A stretch of DNA of 64,000 bases from Paramarasmius palmivorus (lineage: Eukaryota > Basidiomycota > Agaricomycetes > Agaricales > Marasmiaceae), in contig JAYKXP010000054.1 in NCBI GenBank assembly GCA_037176845.1, positions 1 through 64,000 of the forward strand, read 5' to 3'. The notes beneath the pieces are model-generated. The model was not told the origin of the DNA and searched no databases. It saw only the letters and a program-made list of their open reading frames with translations. Positions 1 to 13,165 of this stretch are shown here, one piece after another (position 1 is the first letter of the stretch; the number at the start of each line of letters is the position of its first letter). The position numbers and the translations under genes are program-made.

Positions 1-3000
1 TGTACTCTTCAAAATCTCACGCTCACGCTGATACGCTGGGAAAATACAGGCTATCGTGCCTCATATTGGTGGGTTACCATCTTTATATCATTTGCACCTC
101 GACAGTTTTCCCGAGAGAGTCGTACTCAGAAGTTTGGTTTGTCTGTTTCATTAGTCCCGCAGGTGCTTTGCATAATGCTTTCTCAAGAAAACACCAAGTT
201 CCATATGATAATCCATGCGTGCACTGATATCTAGCGAAATAGTTAAATTTATACAGTTACGATGTCATTAGGTTGCAGTTTCCTGTTGTTATTTGCAACG
301 AGAGTGGAAGAGCACGTCTTGTCAGTTTAAGACTCGATATCGGTTGAATAGGCGTCCTTTGTGCGAGGCTTACGGCGGCCTGTGGGATTAACTAGTATCA
401 TACGCCCAAGCTCGCTCAGAGAGTCGGACAATCTCAGGATGGCCGTCGGCCTCTATCTCTCAGATCGAGAATGTATCTGTGTTTTTGCCGGGTCGGGGCC
501 CTATTCCGCATTATTTGGGCAGCTCTTGTGACCCTGGACGGACATTGGGTATCGAACACTTTAAACTGTTTCCACCTGTTTCCACATACTATCGAGCTCT
601 GCATCCATGTCTAACCCAACCTAGGACTCCTGAACCACTACTTATGGTAGTCCTGTTTGCAAGATGACAATATCAGTGGATACAACAAAAAAGAAGGGCT
701 GTTGTTATGGCCAAACTCACCGCACTGGTGTGGAGTGCATGGACGCTTATAGGCGCAGGAGGTTGGGCCTCGCCCGAAGTGTTCGCTTGTTGACCTCCAA
801 GGGATAAGACACTTCCGTCGTGTATTTACGGCTAATTGCGCCGGCTAGTCTACGTTTCAGAAGATCCTTCGACGGCAACTAAGCAAGGTGTCCGATTCTT
901 GGAACCACTGTTGAAGTTGCGTACCATACGCGAGTGTACTAGTCATTTCTGTCAGGTTCTAGGTGAGTACTCTCTTTTGGAGGGAGATGTTGTGTTTATC
1001 TTCCTGTAGACCTACTCTCATCATAATCGACGCTCCAGACGTGTAGCAAACGGATGCTCTGCCCTCGTGGCTTCCGGAAATCTTCATCTACGTTCAGCGA
1101 ATGGTTCATGTACTCGAATAGTCGTCCAAGGCCTTGTTTCTATTGGGAGATTCTCCACTTCGTGCTTGTATTTGGTTTGCTGTGCAAAGAGCTCTCCACG
1201 TTTAAAATCCGGGTTTGTCTACACGCTTTTGTTCTGCGGTGAGTCTTCGTCGTTTCATCAATTATCAAGTTCTGAGGCGCTCTGTTCCCTCAGGTGTCCT
1301 TTTCAGAGCGTAAAATTACTCTGTTAGCAATACTCCAAGAGAAATAGCATCGTATTAATTAGCTGGGCCTACGCTTGATCCTGGCGTTGGCCTACACTTG
1401 TATCTGTATGATCGATTGCCTCCATCCTACAGAAACCACTATGGTTATGTATTTCGCGCAGCATTAGTGACTCTCATGAATGCGAGCCGACTTAACACAC
1501 GCTTTGACTCCGGACGTCTCCAAAACTCAGTTTTCATATTCTGAAAAAGATTACAAGGGGCCTGGCTGTCTACGTGAAATGTCACGTTCCAGTAGGTAGC
1601 ACCATATACAAGCGATCCACTACTGCGATTTTCATCATGGCCACCTCCGATAATATTCTAACCCAAGCTGTCGGGCGATCGCAAGGTTCGACTCTGCTCG
1701 AGGCAGACTCCCTATGGATCAGTTATTCATCCATCAACTTCGATAAGTGCCCATACGTCGAGCACCCTGCTGGCGAAAGTGGTACGGCTTCTTCATCGTG
1801 AATCATTGTCTTACCAAAAGTTATGTCTCATTCGATGCTACTGGGCTATTAAACTAACACGTTCGCAGCTTATCCCTGTACCATTTATAGTTAAGTGAGG
1901 GTACAGACATGTTTAAAGAACTTATCGCTCGTTGTGTTGGGGCCCTAATGTGGATCTGACTCGCTGCTTACATGCGAAAGTCGAGTTATGTCTTCACCGA
2001 CATGTACCCTTACGGAACCACCTTTGCCGTTTATCGATCAAGGAGCGTGCAAATATATGGCGGGACGTCGCTGCATTGGTCAGGTCGAGATCATCAAGAC
2101 ATGCGGCTCCACTAACTACGGACTCATTATCGTCAGAGCAGTACTCCTACATACTACGGTGTTTTTATTGGCATAGGTACCACCGATTTTCCTCCGTCAA
2201 TTTTTCTCTCGACGGGCCGTATACAGCATAGTACTCGACCAAACCCCAAGCACTGTAAAAGTATTACATTTGTACATTTGCTTATACTTTCTGGCATGAG
2301 GCGGCAACCTGCGAGATCACTTCAGCTTGGTGCTCTCCCGAAGTTGCTCCCTCGTGGAGGACCTCCGTCAGTCAGATTGGTGGATACATCATCGATGTGG
2401 CGGAGGTCGTTACTGATTCCCCTTGGTATTTCGAATTTACTCGCTTCCTTGCCTTGCCCTTCGGCGCAAATAAGAATGTCGTTTCAGCGCGCGAGGTTAA
2501 TACACATATCGTTTATATGGAGCAGTTTGTAGTGCATGAGTTGGATCGAAGGGTTCGTCGTCTATCATGCAGTACTATTGGCAGCGAACAGTCCGCACTT
2601 TTGCTCCATTTACTCCCCCGTTCTATGTCGTGTCATCTCGGATGCTTTTAGCTAGCCAATCGAGCCCTTTCTATTTTGGGACTACGTCCCCGCGGTCGAG
2701 ACAGTGGAACACCTCAAAACGATTGTTATGGTATATAGAAACAGCGACTTCGTGGACGGAATTGTGGAGAGGGATAATGCTCCTTGAAACGTTCCAGATC
2801 AACGAATAAAGATGGTTTGGTAGATAAGAGTGTACAGATAGTACTGACCTTGCAGCGATATCCAGTAGCTTTCATTTTCACCTTATGAACATTTGATTGG
2901 AACATTACTTTCTTGGGTTCCCGCTCGCTCATCCGCTCTCGATGACACTGTATTACTTCTTGACTATAGCCCCCTTTTCCAGCGGTCGTCTCATACCCGT

Positions 3001-6000
3001 TCCTTTCCTTTCTTTTTTTTTCAAACTTGTAGTCAAGATGCATATATCGTGTCTAAAGTAGTCTTTATATCTTATGTGCATTTAAACGCTTAACATTACT
3101 CGATTGACCTTGGAATCCGTGTCTTATGATTGTGTACTGTGGGCGTACATTAGACATGGCATGGACGTTTAGTCTTTAAGTTCATTGTAAGATTGGCTCA
3201 AGTGCGTTTTGCCGCAGCGAAGTGGAATTCGGACATTGTTTTTTCAGGCAATCTTGTCGTTTTGTCTATTGTCTCAATACTAGTAGACGTTGTGCCTGTA
3301 CTATAGCCGATACTCACAAACTCTCCCAGGCTTATCCGATGTAGGCCCCAGTGCAAACAGTGTACTTTTGTATTCTATACTCCTGCGTTCTGGGGGTATA
3401 GGAATTGTATTCTGTTAGGTATACGCGGTCTTAGTCTCATAGCTGTTTTTTGTTTAGTGTTTCATTCGTCTCTTTTACTCTTAGTTTTTAATAGAGATGC
3501 AATGTTAGCTTATAGATCCTCAACTTATAATCTGTATCACTCTATCCAATTATATCTCTCTTACGGCCAAACGAGTATCTAAGGTGCTTTAAGTTTTCAG
3601 ACCTATGTGTTCTCCTGTTCTTAGATTAAGTTCTGTTTTAACATAGTGAGGGTATTGAAACTTTGCTGCGAGGTTTGTCTAGATCGCAATTTTTATCTAT
3701 ACATATTATACTCGATTAGAGTTCATTCCACAATTCATGCATTTTCTTACACACCGCGTTACGGCTACATTTGCCTATATAGCTTTGGGTTCTTTGTGGT
3801 ACCTTGCTAAATACTCGGCTATGTAGAGCGCCTTCCTTCGTTTAGCTCTATCGTACTCGCGTTCTCAACAACCCATTATTTTAAGTAGGGGAAATGATAT
3901 CGGCATTTCTGTCGTCCTTTTGCAAAGTATCGATGGAGTCTGGGCAATTCAAGTAATCGGGGGTGGTGTGGTACTTCCCACCAAAATTCCAACAAAAAAA
4001 ATAATCACTGTCTCGTGCTGTTTCAATGGATCCCAATAACCGTCCGCCAATACAATCAAAAGAGAAACTATTGCCACTTTGGACAGAGCAGCCTGAAACT
4101 GTCTGGGACGTTCTTCTCCCTCAGTCGTTGACCAGGTCGTTGAACAGACAATAAGCCAGCCGAATGCATCTTTTTGCGGGCGTCTTCTGTTTAAAGGTCA
4201 TTTTTCAGGAGAGAAATGACAGTAGCTGCTGCCTCACTCTGCCATCTGTTTTTGCGAAACAGAGGTACGGATCTTCCCTGTTGCTCGTGGTGATCTGCTT
4301 ACACCTTCTCCAATTCACGTCGTGGTACTCACTACTCGAGGCGCTGCAGAACCGACGGATTCTTTTGTTAGGGCCCTTGATGGTCACGTTCCATACGCTG
4401 CCCGTTATAAAATAGTTTGATAGGCTCATTAGTATTTCTCACCTAGGTCGACAACCTGTCTTGGTCATCGTTCTCGCCATCTGTGCCATGCACTTCGACA
4501 CCCAATTTGTGAATTTAAGTGTGGTGCCGGGCCATTTAGCTATGCAAGGAGAAGGGTTCGAAGCACTATCGAGATGTTTCATCGAGATTGCCTCAAGTCG
4601 CCATATACTGTTTCTCTTGCGGTCCTCCTCGTTGTCACTTTTGTCTGATTCTATAATGACCCTAAGTGATTTGTGATGCACTTTGACATACCTACAACCT
4701 GGTTTTCAACACTACGGACGGTATTCCCGGATGAACTTCAAGCGCTCGGGACAGCTACATTTGACGTTGGAGGATCGATTCTTCCACTTCTTATCAGAAA
4801 ATCGACCTCAACATTCCGATGGACAGAAATGGTGGACGAGAACAGACCTTGTCCTCTGTCCCTATCTGAAAAACCAATGAACTGGACGTTCCATTTGCGG
4901 TTCTTGGTTGTTTTTGGTTGACAGTTTCCATGTGGATAGCACAACATGTAAGTGTGAGTCGATGGTGCTTGGCAGGCTGTCTCTCCAGAACGTAATTTGA
5001 CTCGTTTCAAAGAGAGAGTTAGGAATTCGTTGGGTGTTGTGTATGATGACCATAATTAGGGTTACATAGCTCGAAAACCAGTGCGTCTTTTAGGGGCTGT
5101 GAAAGGACTGCACGGCGCTGATCTACGGCGTAGATTTGGTCCTGCTAGTGTAGGGTTGAGTTTACGTGCTGTCTGATTCGGACGCAGCAGTTTCATGGCT
5201 CGGTCACGTCCTTTTTTCTGTAACACTTATAAGGACTGGTGAGCTCGACTTACCTGCTGCATGGGCGTTTCCTGATATCTCACATTGAATTAGCGTCGTC
5301 TCACATCAGAACACTGCCAAGAAACGATACCTCTGTACATTGGACCATCACACTCCCTCTTCGATATGTCGTTGGTACTCTCCGAGATCTTCCTGCGGCT
5401 ACAGCTTCGTTGTGGAGATACTAGTTCCAACATTTGTCTATCTCCCCATCTTGTGTCCCTTGGGAGTGTCGAATGGGCTCGACGGACTTGGAGATGGATC
5501 CTTCAGTCGAAACGAAGGTGAGTGACTGGGCTATGCTTGTCCGTTTCATACAGTTAGATCAGCCGTTTCCTGTTATCGATAGATTTAGGTCCATAAACGC
5601 TCTTCAAAGTTCTCTGTGTTCTCCGGATTCTGGACTCGCCACTCGTACCCTTATCTTATTTACTTTCGCTGTTGACATTTATACCCCTCTTTAGGCTACA
5701 ATGCGAGTCCTTGGGCAGCTAAGTGCATAGAAGTTCTGAATCTGGAGAGGACGTGTGAGACTCGTCTTTAGTCCATGAATAAACGTGGATGTGTGTCGCT
5801 TCATGAGTCCCAAGCCAACTCAGTCTGTGGGTAACGAACAGAATCACCCGTATCGTCACGGAGAGGACTAGGGATACGACGTTTTTGTTTTGTAATCGAT
5901 TTCCGTTGATGGCATTTTCTTCTGGTGGTTTATCGAGGGAAGTTGAGAGAGTACTCAGGACATTGATCCCTCAGCTCTTGATAGTGGGCAGCGTCAGATG

Positions 6001-7600
6001 TTTCGACAATGGGGCAAGTTGACGGCAGATCGTCCTATGTAAGCAAGATGGACTCAGAAGAAACTTTAAAAGGTTGCTCATTTCTTTCTGTCACTTAGAG
6101 AAACTTCGGCTGGAGCTTGGGAGTGTGAAACTTATTGTTACCAGAACACGGCCTTGGAACCTTTGATATAGCAGGAAGGAATTGATAAATTAAGCTAATG
6201 ATGTTGTCCCGTTTGACGTAGACGTTCTGCGTTGACAGGCAATGCGGGCTCGGTTTCCTGGACGATATTAGGCGCTCAGTAGTTGGCGGTATGCTCTGTC
6301 ATATCGACTCGCTTAGAATTGTACAGCATCGTATACATACAGATGACTCGGTGCGCTATGGTCGCTGTAACTCCCATATGCTCGATATGATTAAGTAATT
6401 TTATGAATACTGCTAAGTTAAACCTACGAAGATTGGATTGATTCTTGCCTTTGTTTTTTTCCGGGGGTGGGAAAATAAGATTACAGTATTCTGATGCACG
6501 GAAGGAGACTCGTTGCAAAGAACACAGGCAAGCAATTAGTTTAGTTGCGTGTTCGTCTTCAGGTGTGTTGGTTATCTGTACCTGAATTTTGTTCGGGTGT
6601 TACTACGCCGCTGCATCAGGGTTGATAATGTTTCTAATATCAATCTACACACGGATCTTGTCTAGTTGGTACCGAATGACACGGACCGCATTTGGACGAT
6701 AACGTACTCACAAGGGATCTAAAATGAAAAGCATCGGTAAGCAGCTTTTTAGCGAACGTAAACACAGCCATGCACTACTTCATAACAGTAGTAGAACTCT
6801 AAATAGGGGTATAAGGCATTTAAACAGGAAGTCAAAATGTGTACATTGATGTACACTCCTTCACCTCAGAATTGCTGCGGATTCTTTTCCTTGCCATTCA
6901 GATGACTATTCTAATCGTTTATAAGGCCTTAGTTTTTGGGGTCCCGAACTGGCAGCTGAGTAAATGAAGAGGTCAGCGCACCTACGGATTTCAGAATTTC
7001 ATCACTAGAAGATAAGCGGTGGTTACAGGGAGATTATCAAAGAGAGACACGATAAAATGTGATTGTCTTGTCCTACTCCCCAGTGATCTAGGCGTTTGTC
7101 ATATTGAGCGATGCGTAAGAATAACCTTGCTATGTTACAAACCTGAACGACTCCCGTGAACTGCTGTCCTTTATTTCTGTCTTTCAACGTTTCTCCTGTA
7201 AAGTTCTTTGATCTATCCGTGTTTTCCGTTCGCTGTTATACGAAATCCTTTCAATTAGCATGCAAGAAAACATTGAGGTGATTGAGGACAGTGGCAAGAG
7301 AGGCGACCGAAAACATTGTAGATACGTTCGCGAAAGGTTGAGGTTTCACAGCGTGACAGCACTGCAGTTCGCTGTGACTCGCAGTAGTATCTGAAATTAA
7401 TTTTATTTTACCTATTAATCATGAAGGTTCATGATAATACTTGTAGAATAGTTAAGGATATATAAAAAGTATACTAAAGTTCTGATACATAGTGCAATGG
7501 TCATTATTGTAGCCTGTGGTACTTTGCGGGATTGCTTGTCCAATCGTCCTTTATGTTCCTGTTTCCGTTTTCGAGATCCTGACGTCCTCCGAGCGTGGGC
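1..7600. other. gene-poor stretch, nothing recognised
   Basis: I find no open frame longer than about 105 codons on either strand and no chain of short frames that joins through good splice sites into a protein I recognise. Parts (about 2.9-4.0 kb and 6.3-7.5 kb) are AT-rich. Two short plus-strand stretches, about 2370-2570 and 4690-4880, read like weathered protein sequence but end quickly and match no family I know. I see no long terminal repeats, tRNA, rRNA, reverse-transcriptase or transposase motif. The block could be old, decayed repeats; that is inference only. Confidence 0.4.
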
Positions 7601-7947
7601 GAGACATCTTGAATGTTACTCATCCGGCATGAAGAGATGGTTGTAGCGCGCATCCTTGTTCGCACCTGAGCTCTCCTCGTCGTTATGGACCAAGGCTCGG
7701 GACTGGGTTTTCATGAACATCTCATGCTCTGACTTAATGATACCCATTTGTCCTTCGCGGGATTCTTGAGGCCCATTGATAAGATTCGTTGTAGATTCAG
7801 GGACCGTGGCGGAAAGACGCCTCGATCGAGACACGGTTGTGGCTGTATCATGACTTCTTCAATGGTGGCCCATTAGGACGACGGTTCTTGTCCCGGTGCC
7901 CATTTCCTTTTTTAAGGCATTTTTGACCTCCCCTGTAGGATGGCATC

Positions 7948-8952
7948 TTACACTCCCTCGACGGCCGGCAATAGCGTACACGCACTTGCTGGTGCGAGGA
8001 TCGGGAGTGGACGATGTCTTTCAATGGAACAGCGATAGGTCCCGGCCCGCACTCCTTCCTTACTGACGAGGATTAAACGCTCCTTGATTAACTCCCACAT
8101 CCATGCTAGAACCTCCTTTGCATGTTGATGTGCCTCTGCAAAGGCTTGTATGTTCGATCTTCGGGATTTGCACGGGTCGCCGGTATTGCTTTCACTCCCT
8201 GAGAGCACTCCCGAAGCGGGAGATTAGCGATACAAGTAAAACGAAATCCATGATTCCTGAGAAGGTGTAGAGATTTGGAAAATTTGTGATTATTCATCAC
8301 CAGGAGAGACATTTTAGGCTGGAACATACCAGGGGTTCCCTCTTTCGTTCACGATTGACGTCCCACCAATAGTCCTGATGGTAAGCTAAACATTCTCCGG
8401 TGACATTTGGATGTGATGTATTATTTCGGTGAAGCTTTCTGAACGATGAACCATTGTGTAGAAGTGCCCAACAACAGTACGGCGGAGCGTGCTCATGGAT
8501 TAAATATGAACCACCCGTTGACATTATGGCCGTGTTCAGGATCTGGACTACGAATTAGTGAACCGTTACATTGGTGGCATGACGGCTAGTCATTCGCTCG
8601 TACAGTTATTTCACAAAGCGGTCAGCTTGGAGTATACTTACATATGGAAAATCGCCTGGTTGTTAGTTTGTATGGGTGTAATATTTCTCCATCCAACAGA
8701 ATTACGGCCGTTCAAATCAAAGAACGCGGAGAAAGAATTCAAGGAGACTGCTGCTGCCACTCCAATTCCGGTGGAGTCTTCTGGCAGTCCTAATTGAATA
8801 TTATTCTTGCTACCCTTTATCGACGGTGTGATCACCGTCGCTAACGCCGCAGGCGTCCACATGCGCTGTATGAAATGCATCGCTGTCAGTAGCAAGAAGG
8901 TGCCATCGAAAGCTCCTCTGGAAATTGATTCCATGGGGTATGTTCCTTCCAC
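7948..8952 (-). other. coding-like minus-strand stretch, unidentified
   Basis: Three consecutive minus-strand frames have protein-like composition: about 8952-8640, 8524-8330 (ending in a Trp-Trp-rich segment before a GTATGT donor) and 8208-7948 (helical, Glu/Ala/Trp-rich, ending in a TAA). Acceptor-like CTCAG sites lie between the last two. I could not find one consistent phase across all three, so this may be a decayed gene, a gene with exons I mis-set, or chance. No family is recognised. A 20-nt inverted repeat (8-nt arms, 4-nt loop) sits at 8821-8840 inside the first frame. Confidence 0.25.
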
Positions 8953-9645
8953 CGCGCATTCCTATGCAATGTTCTCGTACGCAAAGTTCGTCCCGTCGAT
9001 AAGTACCCTGACGTTCACCAATTAACCGCCCCTTTCCTGGTACCCGGACAACGTCCAGTTACGTTCATAAGGACGAGGGTCCTTGCGCTGTAGTTCTCTG
9101 ACGACGTCTATTAATCCCTTTGCGATGCACGAAATCTGCATCTTCTGAAACACCAACTAAAGTGAGGTCTGGGTATATGTCAGCGACATGCAGCTATGGA
9201 ATGGATCGGACTTACCATGTACCGTTCTATAACTGAATAGATTACCCAACGACTCCGCTATCTCCGACACACTGCGTTGGTCTAAATGGTTGGGAAGCGT
9301 TCACGATGACCAACGGGCGACTTGCGAAGATAGATTGCAGCGTTGAGGGTGTTATGTTTCCTACTGAAGCGTGCTGCATCACGAATACGTGAATGAAAGG
9401 GGCAAATTGCTCCTCTAAAAGAGTTTTTGCGTCGCTTTGGCTAGCTGCAGCGGCGGTCCTTTAAACGGACGCGAAAGCTGATGGCATTGTGAAGCGCCCG
9501 CCGTTATCAAGTTTTCGAAATCTTCCAGATCTTGTGGGTCATATCTTCTCGGAGTATAAACAACATTGCCATGGCCTGATACGGATGGTATCACATAAGT
9601 GGGGCCTGTGTAGACCTGCGATATGTTTTAACTACTATATCTTCC

Positions 9646-11731
9646 TTAAGTGGAAATTTGATTCACCTGTCTGTCTGTGTGATCAGCGAGCGGCGGTAAT
9701 GTCACCTCGTCCTCTTTCTCTTCCTGACCCTCTGCGCTGTCGTCTGTACCCTCGTGGTTCTCGTCTTGGTCCTCTTGAGCCGTATCGTCGCGGTCGCTAT
9801 CCTCCTTAGTTTTTTTCTTTTTCTTGTTCCCTTTCTTCGAAATATCTTCCTCCGGTTGTTCCTCGCTGTCTAAGTGGTCTTCAACGCTTCTCCTGCCGTC
9901 TCCGTCCCCTCCAAGTTCCGATTCGCCCTCTTCTTCATTTTCATCTATAGTCTTCGGATTTTCATCGTCCACATGCATATCATCGTCCATGCCCGAAGGC
10001 ACGTCTCCTTGGCTAACTTCAGACTCTCCACTATCATCTTCGGTCTCGGCCCCCGAAGGGCTACTCTCCCTACTGTGATCGGCTTGTACATCGGGTACAG
10101 AGCATTCCTCGCGACTCGTTTCGTCGTCACGTACTTCTAGGTCGTTTTCTCGAATCTTTTGCTCGTTACTTTCAATGCGGTCGTTATCGGCATCGCATTG
10201 AGAAGGATTTCCTACTTGGTCCGACTCTACGACGTTGGCGTCACCTACATTGACAGATATAAGTTCGTGTGCAGTTTTATTACAACGGTCGTCTCACTAA
10301 GCTGTGTCTCTCCATTTCCCGCATCTGCTTCTGTCCCGATGTCCTCGTCTTCTTGGCTCTTGCCATCCTCTTCGTCGTCGATATTATCCGCAATTGATTG
10401 AATAAAGGCGCCTCTACTTCAAGCAGAGTTGTGGGTTCCTCATAGTTCGGAAACGGGGTTAATTCGCGGAGCCTTGTTCCCGTATCTCGGCGGAAGAAGA
10501 GTCGACTCTCCTTAGACCAACCCTCTATTGGTCGAACATTTCGGAACGCGGCGAAGAAGTGCATTAGTCCTTGTTCAGCAGTTTTTCGTGTATTGCTATC
10601 TCGATAAGTTCCCTCCACAGTGCTTGTTCTACCATTCTCAGCTGAAGGGGTCGTTGATTGCCGAGGTGATACCAGGTCTTCATCAACACGGCGTGGGTTG
10701 CTGGCCTTGTTTGAAGGTTCTCTCCGGTAAGCAGCATCAGCGGCGAAATTGCCATCGCAGCATGTAGCGGTCCCCTGATCTTTTTTGGACTATATGACTT
10801 GGGAAGGGGTTGATCCACGTCCGCCTGCCTATACCATGGTTAGGACAATACATCTGGATATTATACAATGCACTTACCTCTCCACCAGCATCTTCAAGAC
10901 TTTCAGATCTGATGGGACGTCTGAAAACCCCTGTAATCGTTCAGTTAGGTAGCCGTATCTACAAAAATGTTATACTTACTTGAGATAGCGCGTACAAGTA
11001 AAACGCTGCAGCTTCCATGTTCAATAAAGCCACTTGTGAGCGTATTTTTCGCTGACGAGTGTCCATAGATGCTAACAGCCGAGTGAACGTCCCTACTTGA
11101 CACGAAGACTTTACGTTCTCTGTTCGCGATAGCTCCTCGAACTCAACCGCACGTTCTGCCAAAAGTTTTGGCCAATCGGATAACTCTTCTAGTCCAGGCT
11201 TATTTGATCTTGTTAGCCGACATCTGTGGCAAAGGTGCACCTACTCACTAAGGGAGTATCTTGAACATTGTACCTCGTCCGTTCTACTCGGACTGGAAAA
11301 GAAGGCCCTGAGACGTGTAGGGAAGGTATCGAGAGCAGTTTGTCGGCAATTATGTAGCTCATTAAAGTCTGAACTGCTGTATGTCTTCCCCCGGTTTTCC
11401 GTTCTATCTCGTGCCCCACTAGAACTGAGAGCCGTCGTTCTCCGATCTTGGAGTATGTCTTCGATATGTCCTGAAAGGATCGTCGCATTGCGGCCTGAGC
11501 ACGAATGAATGTCGGCCCACAGCTTTAATATTCGTGGTTACTCACTTGAAACTCTTCTGGAAGAGAACTTATAAGTCTCTCAACATCCCCCAGTCCATAT
11601 TCTGGGCTTGACCAGGGAAGTAAATGGATGTCCTTCCATTCCTTTGGCTGGAACACTATTTCTTGTCCCTCTTTGCCGCTCGGATCTCTGTTCTTTCCCC
11701 ATACCCCGGAAGTAGAACCGTTCGTGGACAT
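9646..11731 (-). pseudogene. multi-exon gene with acidic tail, frame broken; unknown function
   Basis: Five exons chain well from an ATG at 11731: donors GTGAGT, GTACAA, GTAAGT and GTAAGT with acceptors in correct phase and a CTAAC branch site in the third and fourth introns. They give a mostly helical protein of roughly 340 residues. After about 10570 the frame runs into a TAA, while the next frame continues sensibly; further shifts are needed near 10400 and 10300. The last frame (about 10300-9646) encodes a very acidic Asp/Glu/Ser-rich tail with a short run of lysines and ends in TGA. Composition stays protein-like throughout, so either the gene has accumulated single-base indels or the assembly has errors here. 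The family is not recognised; it may be an Agaricomycete-specific family. Confidence 0.45.
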
Positions 11732-13165
11732 GTCGATTACTCGATGACCGGCAGGTGATTAAAGGCTCGCAGAAACCCAAACGAAAAGTTGCACCTCTCG
11801 TTTACTCAACGCCCTGGCTATATACCGAATTGCGGAACTTTACCGTTGGTGGAGGAATAGGGATGAGTGAGTGTGATGTGACTTCAAAGTGACTCCGGTG
11901 ACGCACCCATTCCGACGTTTCCGATCCAAGTTCCATCTCATTGAACAAGGGGCCGCCGGGAATTGAAATATCGAATACCGAATTGTACAACGACCTTAAA
12001 GTTAGTGACATCGTTGGATTACCTCTCGCGGTACCGGTCTTTCGCGGTTTTTGCCGACATCACGTTACCTGTCGGTTTAGCTCCCACCGCTCATTGTACT
12101 AAATTCTGTTGTTCTGTACTTTCGCCTCTTCGCCTCTTCGACTCTCGGCTTTTGTTCCACGCTTCAAACATGAACTGAACTGCGCTCAAGTCTTCACTCT
12201 TTTTTCTGCTTGTTGTCCACGCCTGCGTCTCCAGCTTCGCTTGGGGTATCGCAAGTAAAAAAACCTCGAATCCGCCTACTATCATTCCATGGATTCAACA
12301 TCATCCTGAATACCCCCTTGTGAACTTCTATCGCACTGATGACCTCGCAGATACTATAACTGCGCTTGGAAATACACTAATTCTGAACTGTTCTTTCAAT
12401 TTCTGTTCTGCTGATCTGTTGTATCGTTCGTCATCAACGTGTTCAACGGGACGCAATTATATTTCTACCTCGATGCTGCGCCTTTTTGATATGGGGAATC
12501 TTTTTGCGAGCAAATACAGGACATGCGCTTGGCGGAGCTGATACCATTGACCACCTTCGCCACTTCCCAGGATAACACTATTATTTCCTTGCTACTTAGC
12601 CCCAAAATGCTTCGACGGGGTCACCATGCAAACAGGGATAAAAGCTGGTAAGTAAAGAACCCTACCCCCTTCGTTCCCTGACTCAACCACTGTGATATAG
12701 CACCTAATTCATCGGGTGGAAATGAATTCAGTATCCCATAGATGACAGGGGACCACCCCTTCTGCAAACCAAGGTCTCCTCTCGGTTTTCAGGCTTCATC
12801 TACTGAATATAGGGCCACTTGCCGGACGTATTTCTGCTCGTCTCGTCGTCGCTCTTGAAAGTAAAACTTTCGGGAACATAGGATCGAACGTTCCATACGT
12901 CGTCAAAGTCCTCTCACCTCCGATGGTTGAGTGCCATCGGGCTCTTACCCGACGTCCCGTGTCGCTGCAGCGCGCCGCGCAAACTTGACGATGTTAGTGA
13001 ACTTCTCCGTTGTTAGTTCTTCCTTGCTCGAGTAGGTGCTCTCCAACATACCTTTTCATCTTCTTATCGCTCCTACGTACACAATCTTGCTCAGGTAGAT
13101 GTTTTCGCGTCCGTTTCATCGACACTACCAACCGACTCTGTAATCTCTCACAGCTCGACGTCTTC
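11732..13165. other. intergenic, possible upstream exons of the T5orf172 gene
   Basis: No confident gene. Around 12606-12660 the plus strand reads a short peptide with a Cys and Gly/Thr pattern up to a GTAAGT donor, and about 12790-12985 has an open plus-strand frame of some 60 codons. T5orf172 proteins of mushrooms often carry an N-terminal Cys-rich segment, so these could be upstream exons or remnants. I could not join them in phase to the downstream gene. The rest shows nothing I can name. Confidence 0.3.

Noticed and set aside
6839..6856. 18-nt palindrome (GTGTACAT arms) as an operator or transposon end
   Set aside because: Isolated, with no partner repeat, gene or target-site duplication nearby; expected by chance in this length.
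8821..8840. Short hairpin as a terminator
   Set aside because: Eukaryotic context, no T run, and inside a coding-like stretch.
9824..10078. Plus-strand Ser-rich frame at 9824-10078
   Set aside because: It is the complement of the acidic Asp/Glu codons of the minus-strand gene.
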